A DNA stretch of 64,000 nucleotides from Streptomyces reniochalinae (GTDB lineage Bacteria; Actinomycetota; Actinomycetes; Streptomycetales; Streptomycetaceae), in contig NZ_QOIM01000040.1 in the NCBI RefSeq assembly GCF_003323735.1, positions 186,001-250,000 on the forward strand. The letters run 5' to 3'. The first letter of the stretch is position 1; each line of letters begins with the position of its first letter. The position numbers and the translations under genes are program-made. Positions 1 to 7,443 of this stretch are shown piece by piece. Under the pieces are notes generated by a model. That model was not told where the DNA came from and did no database searches. It saw nothing but the letters and a program-made list of their open reading frames with translations.

Positions 1-2
1 CC

Positions 3-527
3 GGCGCCACGGCCAGCTGGAAGATGCGCACGGAGCCGGGAGGCAGCCGCGGCCTGGACGACTACTTCATCCGTGACTACGACCACAACATCGGCGCCGA
101 GATCATGGGACGCAACAAGTTCGGTCCGCAGCGCGGCCCCTGGGAGAACGAGGAGTGGCAGGGCTGGTGGGGCGACGAGCCCCCCTTCCACACCCCGGTC
201 TTCGTCATGACCCACCACACCCGCCCGTCCTTCACCTTGTCGGACACGACCTTCCATTTCGTCGACGACGACCCCGCCAAGGTCCTGGAGGGGGCGAAGG
301 AGTCGGCCCAGGGCAAGGACGTCCGCGTGGGTGGCGGCGCCACGACGATCCGCGCCTTCCTGGAGGCGGACCTGGTGGACACCTTGCACGTGGTGGTGGC
401 CCCGTCGATCACGCTCGGCTCCGGTGCCAGGCTGTGGGAGTCCCCGGACGAGCTGACCGACCGCTTCCACCTCGACGTGGTCCCGAGCCCGAGCGGGGTG
501 GTGCACCACCTGTTCTGGCGGAAGTGA
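3..527 (+). CDS. Dihydrofolate reductase / RibD C-terminal family protein, 5' partial
   Basis: The frame is already open at the left edge (Gly-Ala-Thr-Ala-Ser-Trp before the first Met at 24), so the true start lies outside the window. The visible 174 codons match the RibD_C/DHFR-like fold of actinobacterial 'dihydrofolate reductase family proteins': the segment GAEIMGRNKF, then PVFVMTHH, then the nucleotide-binding stretch VGGGATTIRAFLEADLVDTLHVVVAP near the C-terminus, ending LFWRK. Members are presumed NAD(P)H-dependent reductases of unknown substrate; a specific folate role is not implied. Nothing downstream for about 490 bp suggests an operon partner. Confident in family, not in substrate. 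Confidence 0.85.
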   Translation, partial: GATASWKMRTEPGGSRGLDDYFIRDYDHNIGAEIMGRNKFGPQRGPWENEEWQGWWGDEPPFHTPVFVMTHHTRPSFTLSDTTFHFVDDDPAKVLEGAKESAQGKDVRVGGGATTIRAFLEADLVDTLHVVVAPSITLGSGARLWESPDELTDRFHLDVVPSPSGVVHHLFWRK

Positions 528-1014
528 CGCGCCGAGAACTGTTCAGGACTCGACCCACCATGTGGCTGCTTCCTGCCCGGGGCGCCGAGGTGGACATGGG
601 GCGGGGCGATGACGCGGCCGGCGCTCGGACCGAGCCGACGGCGGCGCCCGGGCCTGCTGGGAGTCGTGGGGCCTGGGGATCAGCGGTGAATTCCCCGTGC
701 CGGTCGTGTCGGCGCGGTAGCGCGGAGCGTCCCCGAGGCGGTAGTACGGGGCCTTGTCGGTGCGTTGTCCCGTACCCGGAAGGAGTACGCGCGCCCCGGC
801 AGGGCCCGCACAGGAGTGTCTCGGCCCCGTCGCGACGCCGCTGCGGGTTCGCCTCTGCGGCGGACCAGCGGGGGCCCGGCCGTCTCCTGAGCCCGTGCGC
901 GCGTACGGGCACCCGAAGTTGACAGGGGTTACGGGTGCGGCTGTGAGAGGGCCGCAGTAGTCTTCCTTGATCGAACAGCGGGGGTCGGACCGGGGTGCGG
1001 AAGGCGGTGCGCAG
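528..1014. other. Intergenic region, no convincing gene
   Basis: This 487-bp stretch lies between the reductase gene and the SAV2148 gene. Open frames here have no recognisable domain and poor Streptomyces codon bias, so none is called. It holds a candidate promoter at 919-947 close to the downstream gene. Confidence 0.6.
919..947 (+). promoter_or_regulatory. Candidate promoter of the SAV2148-family gene
   Basis: A perfect TTGACA (919-924) is followed after 17 bp by TGTGAG (942-947). The -35 is an exact match to the housekeeping consensus; the -10 is weak. It lies about 70 bp upstream of the proposed TTG start. Confidence 0.4.
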
Positions 1015-2334
1015 TTGGGCTCGGGAGGGTACGAACTCCCCCCAGGTGACGGCGGTGAGGGGCCGGACGGTGGCGGAGCCGCCGCCCAGGACGGGACGGC
1101 CGACGACCCGCCGGGCGGTTGGGAAACGGGTGTGCCGCCCAGGAGCGGGCTGGGGGAGGCCGGGCTCCAGCCGGGCGCCGTTCCGCTGGCCCGCCCCATG
1201 GAGATCGGCGCGGACGTGGGGTGGGACGAGAACGACTGGGCGCAGGTCCGCACCAGGGCGCAGCGCGCCGGGCGCGCCTACGTGTGGCTGAATCTGGTCG
1301 AACAGCGGATGCGCGCGGTCGTCTCCGCCGTGCTGCGGCCGATCTACGAGCCGGTGCACGGCGAGGAGTGGGTCATCGCCGCCGCGGGCCCCGCGGGGCA
1401 GGAGTGGGTGCAGCGGGCCGTCGCCGTGCGGGAGGTCAGCCGCCGCAAGGGCTATCTGCTCGATCCGGCGGACGACACCCTCATCTCCTTCCTCACCCTG
1501 CCGCAGCTGCGCGAGCTGATGGTGCAGCACTGGCCCTGCTTCGAGCCGTACTTCGCCGACCGCAGGGAGGTGGAGCTGGCGCTGGACGAGCTGGAGGTCG
1601 CCCGCAGCGCGGTGGCACGCAACCGCGCGCTGTCCGAGACGGTGCTCGCGCAGGCCGAACGGATGTGCCGCAGGCTGCTGGAGGTGCTGGGCGCGGCCCC
1701 GCGGGGCGCCGCCTCGGTGGAGAGGCTGCCCGTGGACGCCGTCGAGGAGCTGGTCGGAGACCGGTTCGCGGACGTGGTCGGTGTCCACGCCGATCGCGTA
1801 CGGCTGCAACGCCAGCTGCCCGCGGAGGACCTGTTCGCCGGGGCGCGCAGGCTGGACGCCATCGGCATCGGGCTCAACCTGCTGGTGCAGAACTACAGCG
1901 GGCGGCGGCTCGTACGACTGGCCGAGGCAGGATGCCGGGTGCGGCTGCTGTTCATGAACCCGGCGAGCAGCGCGCTGCGGCGCAGGGAGCGGGAGCTGGG
2001 CCTCAAGAAGGGCGAGTTGGCCCGCTCGGTGGAGACCAACATCCTGCACATGCGGCGGGTGCGCTCGCGGCTGCGGGACGCCGGCGCGTTCGAGATCCAC
2101 GTCTTCGACGAGACCCCGCGCTTCAGCGCCTACCTGGTCGACGGCGACGGTTCCGACGGTCTGGCCGTCGTCCAGTCCTATCTGCGCCACTCGCGCGGCA
2201 TGGAGACCCCGGCGTTCGTCCTGCGCGGCCCGGGCCGCCACGTGTCCGGCGACTACGACGTGGAGGGGGCGCTCTTCCCGCTCTACCGAGAGGAGTTCGA
2301 CCACTTCTGGGCGGACTCCCGTCCCGTCTCGTAG
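1015..2334 (+). CDS. SAV2148 family HEPN domain-containing protein
   Basis: A 439-residue cytoplasmic protein strongly resembling the conserved Streptomyces SAV2148 HEPN family. Recognisable blocks are YVWLNLVEQRMRAVV, EVSRRKGYLLDP and TLPQLRELMVQHWPCFEPYF in the N-terminal half, and LDAIGIGLNLLVQN and VRLLFMNPASSALRRRERE further on. TTG at 1015 is preferred because the family begins with (M)GSGG-x-ELPPGD, and here the TTG codon is followed directly by Gly-Ser-Gly-Gly; an upstream TTG at 967 keeps the frame open but adds unrelated residues. HEPN domains often belong to RNA-targeting or nucleotidyltransferase-linked proteins, but the function of this family is unknown. It is followed after 36 bp by the DUF1697 gene on the same strand. 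Confidence 0.85.
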   Translation: MGSGGYELPPGDGGEGPDGGGAAAQDGTADDPPGGWETGVPPRSGLGEAGLQPGAVPLARPMEIGADVGWDENDWAQVRTRAQRAGRAYVWLNLVEQRMRAVVSAVLRPIYEPVHGEEWVIAAAGPAGQEWVQRAVAVREVSRRKGYLLDPADDTLISFLTLPQLRELMVQHWPCFEPYFADRREVELALDELEVARSAVARNRALSETVLAQAERMCRRLLEVLGAAPRGAASVERLPVDAVEELVGDRFADVVGVHADRVRLQRQLPAEDLFAGARRLDAIGIGLNLLVQNYSGRRLVRLAEAGCRVRLLFMNPASSALRRRERELGLKKGELARSVETNILHMRRVRSRLRDAGAFEIHVFDETPRFSAYLVDGDGSDGLAVVQSYLRHSRGMETPAFVLRGPGRHVSGDYDVEGALFPLYREEFDHFWADSRPVS

Positions 2335-2357
2335 CCCCACGCAACCGCTACGGCACA

Positions 2358-2363
2358 TACGGT
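2358..2363 (+). promoter_or_regulatory. Candidate -10 of a leaderless promoter (DUF1697 gene)
   Basis: TACGGT ends 7 nt before the ATG at 2371, the spacing expected if transcription starts at the start codon. This supports the ATG at 2371 over the in-frame GTG at 2362. No clear -35 is visible. Confidence 0.35.
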
Positions 2364-2370
2364 GTACGGC

Positions 2371-2898
2371 ATGACGAGGTATGCCGCGCTGTTGCGAGGG
2401 GTCAATGTCGGGGGGCACAACAAGGTGCCCATGGCCGAGCTGCGCACGGTCATGGCCGAACTCGGGTGGGGTGACGCGCGCACCTACCTGCAGAGCGGCA
2501 ACGCGGTGTTCACCGCGGACGAGGAGGACCCGCGCCCCGTCCTGGAGCGGGCCGTCGCCGAGCGGTTCGGCGTGGAGGTGCCCGCCCTGGTGCGGACGGG
2601 CGAGGAGTTGCGGGCCGTCGCGGCGGCCTGCCCCCTCCCCGTCGCGGAGCTGGATCCGGCCAAGCTGCTGGTGCTGTTCATCGAGGAGGAGCCGGCCGCC
2701 GACCACTTCGCGGGGCTGGACGCGGACGCCTTCGCACCCGAGGAGTACCGGCACGTGGGACGTGCCGTCTACTGTCACTTCCCGCACGGGATGGGCCGCA
2801 GCAAACTGGTGCCCGCGCTGGAGGGCGTGCGGCCCCGGCTGACCATGACGGGGCGCAACTGGCGCACGGTCCAGCGCCTCATCGAGCTGACCAGCTGA
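2371..2898 (+). CDS. DUF1697 domain-containing protein
   Basis: A 175-residue cytoplasmic protein. The opening RYAALLRGVNVGGHNKVPM, followed by LRTVMAELGWGDARTYLQSGN, is the signature of DUF1697. The rest of the family fold is present, including the late block YCHFPHGMGRSKLVPALE and the closing ATGRNW-like segment (TMTGRNWRTVQRL). Length is normal for the family. Function is unknown; no catalytic motif can be assigned. It sits alone between the SAV2148 gene and the protease pair. Confidence 0.9.
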   Translation: MTRYAALLRGVNVGGHNKVPMAELRTVMAELGWGDARTYLQSGNAVFTADEEDPRPVLERAVAERFGVEVPALVRTGEELRAVAAACPLPVAELDPAKLLVLFIEEEPAADHFAGLDADAFAPEEYRHVGRAVYCHFPHGMGRSKLVPALEGVRPRLTMTGRNWRTVQRLIELTS

Positions 2899-2983
2899 GT
2901 CACCGCGCCCGGAGGGCCGGCGCGGATGCCGGGCAGTGGTCGCGGGGCTTGGCGGGCGCGTGGGGCGGCTGTCCCTCGGCGGT

Positions 2984-3056
2984 GTTGCGTCTGTCACAGA
3001 ACGACATGCCACTTGAGCCGTACACGGCAATCCGACAAGGATTCGACCGGTCCGAC
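2984..3056 (+). promoter_or_regulatory. Upstream region of protease 1, duplicated at 4431-4503
   Basis: This 73-bp block aligns without gaps to 4431-4503 upstream of the second protease. Shared cores are GTTGCGT-N-TGTCACA, ACTTGAGC and CAATCCGACA, all at identical spacing. A possible -35 TTGAGC (3013-3018) and -10 AAGGAT (3037-3042) sit inside it with an 18-bp spacer. Conservation amid otherwise diverged flanks suggests selection for promoter or operator function. Confidence 0.5.
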
Positions 3057-3097
3057 ACCGGATCGGTCAGCCGCCATCAGCGAAAGGCTCACTGGGC

Positions 3098-4336
3098 ATG
3101 CCACTTCACGGCGCACGGAACACCAGACGACGGATATCCCTCGCGCTCGGCGCGGCGCTCGCGGTCGCGGGCGGGGCGACACTGCTCACCCTGCCCGCCG
3201 GCGCGGGTGCTCCCGAGGAGGGCACCGTCCTGGGCGCGGACGCCGAAGGTGCCGTCAAGGGCAGCTACATCGTGGTGCTCGACAAGGGCGCCGGGGCCGC
3301 CAGGGCGCAGGCGGCCACGGAGGCGAAGAGCCTCACCGACGAGTACGGCGGCACGGTCGAGCACACCTATCACGCGGCGCTGACCGGCTACGCGGCCGAG
3401 GGGCTCAGCGCGCAGGGGGCGCGGCGCCTCGCGGCGGACGACAAGGTCGCCAAGGTCGTGCAGGTGCGGCGGATCCGCGCGCAGGCCACCCAGACGGACC
3501 CGCCCTCCTGGGGACAGGACCGCGTCGACCAGGCGGCGACGAAACCGGACGGCAAGTACACCTACCCCGACAGCGCGGGCGCCGGCGTCACGGCCTACGT
3601 CGTCGACAGCGGTATCCGCGTCAGCCACCAGGACTTCGGCGGCCGCGCAGCGAACGGCTACGACGTGGTGGACGACGACACGATTGCGCAGGACGGGGCC
3701 AACCACGGCACCCACGTGGCAGGCACCATCGCGGGCACGAAGTACGGCATCGCCAAGAAGGCCGATCTGGTGGCCGTGCGCATCCTCGGCGACGACAACA
3801 AGGGCACCACGGCCGCCGCCGTCGCGGGCATCGACTGGATGATCGAGGACCACGGGGGCGAGGACGGCCCCGCGGTCGCCAACATGAGCATCGGCGGCTT
3901 CAAGGACTACGCGCTCGACGAGGCGGTGGAGCGCGCCGTCGACGCCGGTATCACCTGCGTGGTCGCGGCGGGCAACTACAGCAACGACGCGAGCGATGCC
4001 TCCCCGGCGCGCGTCCCCGAGGCCCTCACCGTGGCGGCGAGCGACCAGGACGACGAGCAGACGGACTTCTCCAGCTACGGCAAGAGCGTCGACCTCTACG
4101 CGCCCGGCATCGACGTCGTCTCCGCCAGCAACAAGAGCGACACCGCCTCCATGGCCGGATACGGCACCTCCATGGCCACCCCGCACGTCACGGGAGCCGC
4201 GGCGCTCTACCTGAGTGAGCACAAGACGGCCACCCCCGCGCAGGTCGCCACCGCGCTGACGGACGGGGCGACGAAGGACGCCATCGCCAACCCCGGCGCC
4301 GGCACGCCGAACCGGCTGCTGCGCGTGCCCAAGTAG
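3098..4336 (+). CDS. Secreted S8 family serine peptidase (subtilisin-like), copy 1
   Basis: A 412-residue secreted endopeptidase. The N-terminus has a twin-arginine-rich basic segment (RRRIS) and a hydrophobic stretch ending near Ala-Gly-Ala (about residue 37), consistent with a signal peptide. An inhibitor I9 propeptide follows (KGSYIVVLDKG about residues 52-130). The catalytic triad is visible: Asp170 in VVDSGI, His203 in NHGTHVAG, Ser358 in GTSMATPH. Length fits the extracellular proteinase K/aqualysin-like group of Streptomyces. The next gene is a close paralogue in tandem with a matching upstream region, indicating gene duplication. Substrate is not predictable; a general nutritional or developmental protease is likely. 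Confidence 0.95.
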   Translation: MPLHGARNTRRRISLALGAALAVAGGATLLTLPAGAGAPEEGTVLGADAEGAVKGSYIVVLDKGAGAARAQAATEAKSLTDEYGGTVEHTYHAALTGYAAEGLSAQGARRLAADDKVAKVVQVRRIRAQATQTDPPSWGQDRVDQAATKPDGKYTYPDSAGAGVTAYVVDSGIRVSHQDFGGRAANGYDVVDDDTIAQDGANHGTHVAGTIAGTKYGIAKKADLVAVRILGDDNKGTTAAAVAGIDWMIEDHGGEDGPAVANMSIGGFKDYALDEAVERAVDAGITCVVAAGNYSNDASDASPARVPEALTVAASDQDDEQTDFSSYGKSVDLYAPGIDVVSASNKSDTASMAGYGTSMATPHVTGAAALYLSEHKTATPAQVATALTDGATKDAIANPGAGTPNRLLRVPK

Positions 4337-4430
4337 CCCGTCCCTGTGAGCGGTTGGCGGACACGTAGCGGTCCTGAACCGGCCACGTCCGCCCTCGCTC
4401 GGAACACCGACCGCACCACCAGCCTCACCC

Positions 4431-4503
4431 GTTGCGTGTGTCACACCCGCACGGAGAACTTGAGCTGCGCGCGCCAATCCGACAGGGTTTCGAACCAGTC
4501 GGC
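4431..4503 (+). promoter_or_regulatory. Upstream region of protease 2, duplicate of 2984-3056
   Basis: Ungapped counterpart of the block upstream of protease 1, offset by 1447 bp. The possible -35 is TTGAGC (4460-4465) and the -10 AGGGTT (4484-4489). The -35 and the CAATCCGACA core are conserved, the -10 less so. Confidence 0.5.
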
Positions 4504-4575
4504 GACGGCCCGGCGCCCCACTCGCGGGCGCTGGACCGTCACCCCCCACACGACACCAGGAGAGGCGCTCCCCGC

Positions 4576-5817
4576 ATGGCAACGCACGTGGCCCGCAACA
4601 CCAAACGCCGGATATCCCTCGCGATCGGAGCGGCCGTCGCCCTCGCGGGCGGCGCCACCCTCCTCACCCTCCCGGCGGGCGCGGCACCCGCCGAGGCCAC
4701 CGTCGTCGGGGCCGGCTCCCACGACGCCGTCAAGGGCAGCTACATCGTGCTTTTGAAGAACGGCGGCTCCGCGCACGGCAAGACCTCCGCCACCCGCGTC
4801 GAGAGCGCGGGCAAGGGCCTGGCCGACGAGTACGGCGGCAAGGTCGCGCGCACCTACCGCTCAGCCGTCCACGGCTTCAACGCCACCGGTATGAGTGCAC
4901 AGGAGGCCAGGCGCCTCGCCGCCGACGACCAGGTCGCCCAGGTCTTCCAGAACCAGCGCATCACCACCACGGCCACCACCCAGAAGAACCCGCGTTCCTG
5001 GGGTCTGGATCGCGTCGACCAGAAGTCGGGGAAGCTGAACAAGACCTACACCTACCCCTCGGGCGCGGGGGCCGGGGTGACCGCGTACGTCATCGACACC
5101 GGCGTGCGCATCAGCCACAAGGACTTCGGCGGCCGTGCCTCCTACGGCTACGACGCCGTCGACGAGGACAAGACCGCCCAGGACGGCAACGGCCACGGCA
5201 CCCATGTCGCGGGAACCGTCGCGGGCACCGAGTACGGCGTCGCGAAGAAGGCCGACATCGTGGCCGTACGCGTGCTGGACGACGAGGGCTCCGGCACCAC
5301 CGCGCTGGCCGTGGCGGGCGTCGACTGGGTCACCGAGCACCACAAAGGCCCCTCCGTCGCGAACATGAGCCTGGGCGGCAACAAGGACGCGGCCCTCGAC
5401 GCCGCCGTACAGCGCTCGATCTCCTCCGGCGTCAGCTACGCCGTCTCGGCCGGAAACGAGGGCGCCGACGCCTCCACCTCCTCGCCGGCCCGGGTGCCCG
5501 AGGCGCTGACCGTGGCCGCCTCGGACAAGAAGGACGCGCAGGCGGAGTTCTCCAACCACGGCAAGCTCGTCGACCTCTTCGCCCCCGGAGTCGACATCGT
5601 CTCCGCGAGCAACAAGAGCGACACCGGCACCGCCACCATGTCGGGTACCTCCATGGCCTCCCCGCACGTGGCCGGAGCCGCCGCCGTCTACCTGAGCGGC
5701 CACAAGGGCGCCACCCCGGCACAGGTGACCGCGGCACTCACCAAGGGCGCCACCGCCGCAGCGGTGACCGATCCGGCCAAGGGGACGACCGACAAGCTCC
5801 TCCGCGTGGTCAAGTGA
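4576..5817 (+). CDS. Secreted S8 family serine peptidase (subtilisin-like), copy 2
   Basis: A 413-residue paralogue of the preceding protease: basic N-terminus (ARNTKRRIS), hydrophobic signal segment ending around LPAGAAPA, I9 propeptide (KGSYIVLLKNG), then the peptidase domain with Asp174 (VIDTGV), His207 (GHGTHVAG) and Ser359 (GTSMASPH). ATG 4576 is chosen because AGGAG lies about 13 nt upstream and the signal peptide then aligns with copy 1; the frame is open to 4432, which would bury the signal peptide. Divergence from copy 1 is spread along the protein, so this is not a very recent duplication. It ends before a strong terminator at 5886. Confidence 0.95.
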   Translation: MATHVARNTKRRISLAIGAAVALAGGATLLTLPAGAAPAEATVVGAGSHDAVKGSYIVLLKNGGSAHGKTSATRVESAGKGLADEYGGKVARTYRSAVHGFNATGMSAQEARRLAADDQVAQVFQNQRITTTATTQKNPRSWGLDRVDQKSGKLNKTYTYPSGAGAGVTAYVIDTGVRISHKDFGGRASYGYDAVDEDKTAQDGNGHGTHVAGTVAGTEYGVAKKADIVAVRVLDDEGSGTTALAVAGVDWVTEHHKGPSVANMSLGGNKDAALDAAVQRSISSGVSYAVSAGNEGADASTSSPARVPEALTVAASDKKDAQAEFSNHGKLVDLFAPGVDIVSASNKSDTGTATMSGTSMASPHVAGAAAVYLSGHKGATPAQVTAALTKGATAAAVTDPAKGTTDKLLRVVK

Positions 5818-5885
5818 CCGCCTTTCACGGTCAATTGTGAGCTCCTTCTGTGCGTAACCCCGGTTTTCCGGGTAAGCGCAACACC

Positions 5886-5925
5886 AGGCCCGCCGTGCCC
5901 TCCCCCCACGGGGCACGGCGGGCCT
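5886..5925 (+). terminator. Rho-independent-type terminator after protease 2
   Basis: A perfect 15-bp inverted repeat (5886-5900 and 5911-5925) with a 10-nt loop, 68 bp after the protease stop. There is no T tract, which is common for Streptomyces terminators. Confidence 0.7.
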
Positions 5926-6047
5926 TCGCCGTGCCGGGACCCTCACGGCGCCACCCGGCCGCCGCGCACACGCCCGCGCGCGGTTCATACGGACTTAACA
6001 CGGCGCCCGTTGACGCCCCCGCGGCGCGGCTGGCAGGCTCACATGCC

Positions 6048-6134
6048 GTGAGCCAGTACCGGAACCTCGTAGCGCGCCTGCACGTCGACCTGCGACGTCA
6101 CGCCAGCGCCCTGTGTGCCCCCGCCTGCGCCTGA
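6048..6134 (+). CDS. Sulfur-locus leader peptide (cysteine-containing)
   Basis: A 28-codon reading frame starting GTG at 6048 and ending with the segment RLHVDLRRHASALC followed by APACA. It matches the actinobacterial 'putative leader peptide' pattern (RxHVDLxRxxSALC) that precedes sulfur-uptake and cysteine-biosynthesis genes. Cys codons near the C-terminus (TGT and TGC) are suited to sensing cysteinyl-tRNA by attenuation; this mechanism is inferred, not shown. The earlier ATG at 6043 is out of frame and stops at once. It lies 259 bp upstream of the solute-binding gene at 6394. A second leader of the same family precedes the cys operon (20346-20429, - strand). Confidence 0.75.
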   Translation: MSQYRNLVARLHVDLRRHASALCAPACA

Positions 6135-6393
6135 CGCGCGCCCGCAGCTCACCTCTTCCCTCCTCGCCGACGGCGGCGGACCCCCGCACGCCCCACGTCC
6201 GCCACGGCCCCCGCGCCGCGTAAGGCCCCGCACGCCCAGCCGGCCGGGCCGCGCCGGGCCAGGGCCCGCACGGACACGTCCGCACCGCGAGTGACAGCCA
6301 TGCCCCAAGGACCGTGCGCCCGACGCGGACGGCCCACACCCGGCACGGAACGTCCGCGCGCCGTCGCACACCGCAACGCAACGGAAGGCACCC

Positions 6394-7440
6394 GTGCGCC
6401 CTCACCAGCTCCGCAGACGGGAGTTCCTCGCCCTCACCGGCCTGACGACCCTCGCCGCCGCCACCACGGCAGGCTGCGGGCGCGCCTCCGGCAGGTCCCG
6501 CGTCCCCGCCGACACGCTGCGCTACCAGGGCTGGGCCGGGACCGTCACCCCGGCCGAACTCGCCGAGGACCTCGGCTACCTGCCAGGTCTCACCCTCAAG
6601 TGGGTCGGCAACACCACCAGCGGCCCTCAGGACATCCAGGCGGCCGCCGCCGGTGACACCGACTTCGGCGGCGCGTTCAACGGCGCCGTCGTCAAGATGG
6701 CCGCAGCCAAGGCACCGGTGAAGGCCGTCATCAGCTACTACGGCGTCGACGAGGAGCGCTACAGCGGCTTCTACGTCCTCAAGGACAGCGCCCTGCACTC
6801 GGCCCGCGACCTGATCGGCAAGCGAGTCGCGATGAACACCCTCGGCGCCCACGCGGAAGCCGTGCTCGACACCTACCTCGCCCGCGAGGGCCTCCACCCG
6901 GACGAGGCCGCCCGGGTGGAGCGCCTCGCCCTGCCGCCCGTCAACACCGAACAGGCGCTGCGCCAGGGACAGGTCCACGTCGCCGTCCTCACCGACATCC
7001 TGCGCGACAAGGCACGCGAACGCGGCGGCATCCGCGCCCTCTTGGACGACCACCGGCTGCTGGGCTCCTTCAGCGCCGGCACCTACGTGATGGCCGACCG
7101 CTACCTGGAAGCCCACCCGCGGCAGGCACGCGCCTTCGTGACCGGCGTCGGACGGGCGCTCAAGTGGTCGCGGCGCACCCCGCGCGAGGAGGTCGTCGAG
7201 CGGATGGTGCGCATCGTGCGGCGCCGCGACCGCAGTGAGGACACCGAACCGCTGCGCTACTGGCGCTCCTACGGCGTCGCGGGCCGCGCGGGGCGGATCG
7301 CCCCCGACGAGCTGTCGCTGTGGGCCCGCTGGCTGGAGCGGCGCGGCGACATCGCACCCGGCCGGGTGCACGTTCCCGACCTCTACACCAACGCCTACAA
7401 CCACACCGCAGAACCGCACCGCGACCGCTCCGGGAGCTGA
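6394..7440 (+). CDS. ABC transporter substrate-binding lipoprotein (sulfonate/taurine type)
   Basis: A 348-residue exported binding protein. The N-terminus RRREFLALTG is a Tat-like motif and is followed by a lipobox-like ...TTAGC (Cys about residue 29), so the protein should be anchored outside the membrane. The body resembles the NMT1/SsuA-TauA type: GNTTSGPQDIQAAAAGDTDFGG and GFYVLKDSALHSARDLIGKRVAMNT. The leader peptide upstream and tauD/ssuE-like genes downstream indicate an organosulfur substrate. GTG at 6394 has GGAAGG just upstream. Its cognate permease appears to be lost (see 8081-8179), so uptake through this system may be non-functional or may borrow the permease at 11514-12470. Confidence 0.88.
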   Translation: MRPHQLRRREFLALTGLTTLAAATTAGCGRASGRSRVPADTLRYQGWAGTVTPAELAEDLGYLPGLTLKWVGNTTSGPQDIQAAAAGDTDFGGAFNGAVVKMAAAKAPVKAVISYYGVDEERYSGFYVLKDSALHSARDLIGKRVAMNTLGAHAEAVLDTYLAREGLHPDEAARVERLALPPVNTEQALRQGQVHVAVLTDILRDKARERGGIRALLDDHRLLGSFSAGTYVMADRYLEAHPRQARAFVTGVGRALKWSRRTPREEVVERMVRIVRRRDRSEDTEPLRYWRSYGVAGRAGRIAPDELSLWARWLERRGDIAPGRVHVPDLYTNAYNHTAEPHRDRSGS

Positions 7441-7443
7441 CCC

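Noticed and set aside
754..960. 68-codon frame in the gap before the SAV2148 gene
   Set aside because: No ribosome binding site, no family, weak codon bias, and it overlaps the candidate promoter at 919-947.
409..3030. 873-codon frame on the - strand
   Set aside because: It spans the DUF1697 and SAV2148 genes antisense, is Arg/Pro/His-rich with no domain, and is a typical high-G+C shadow frame.
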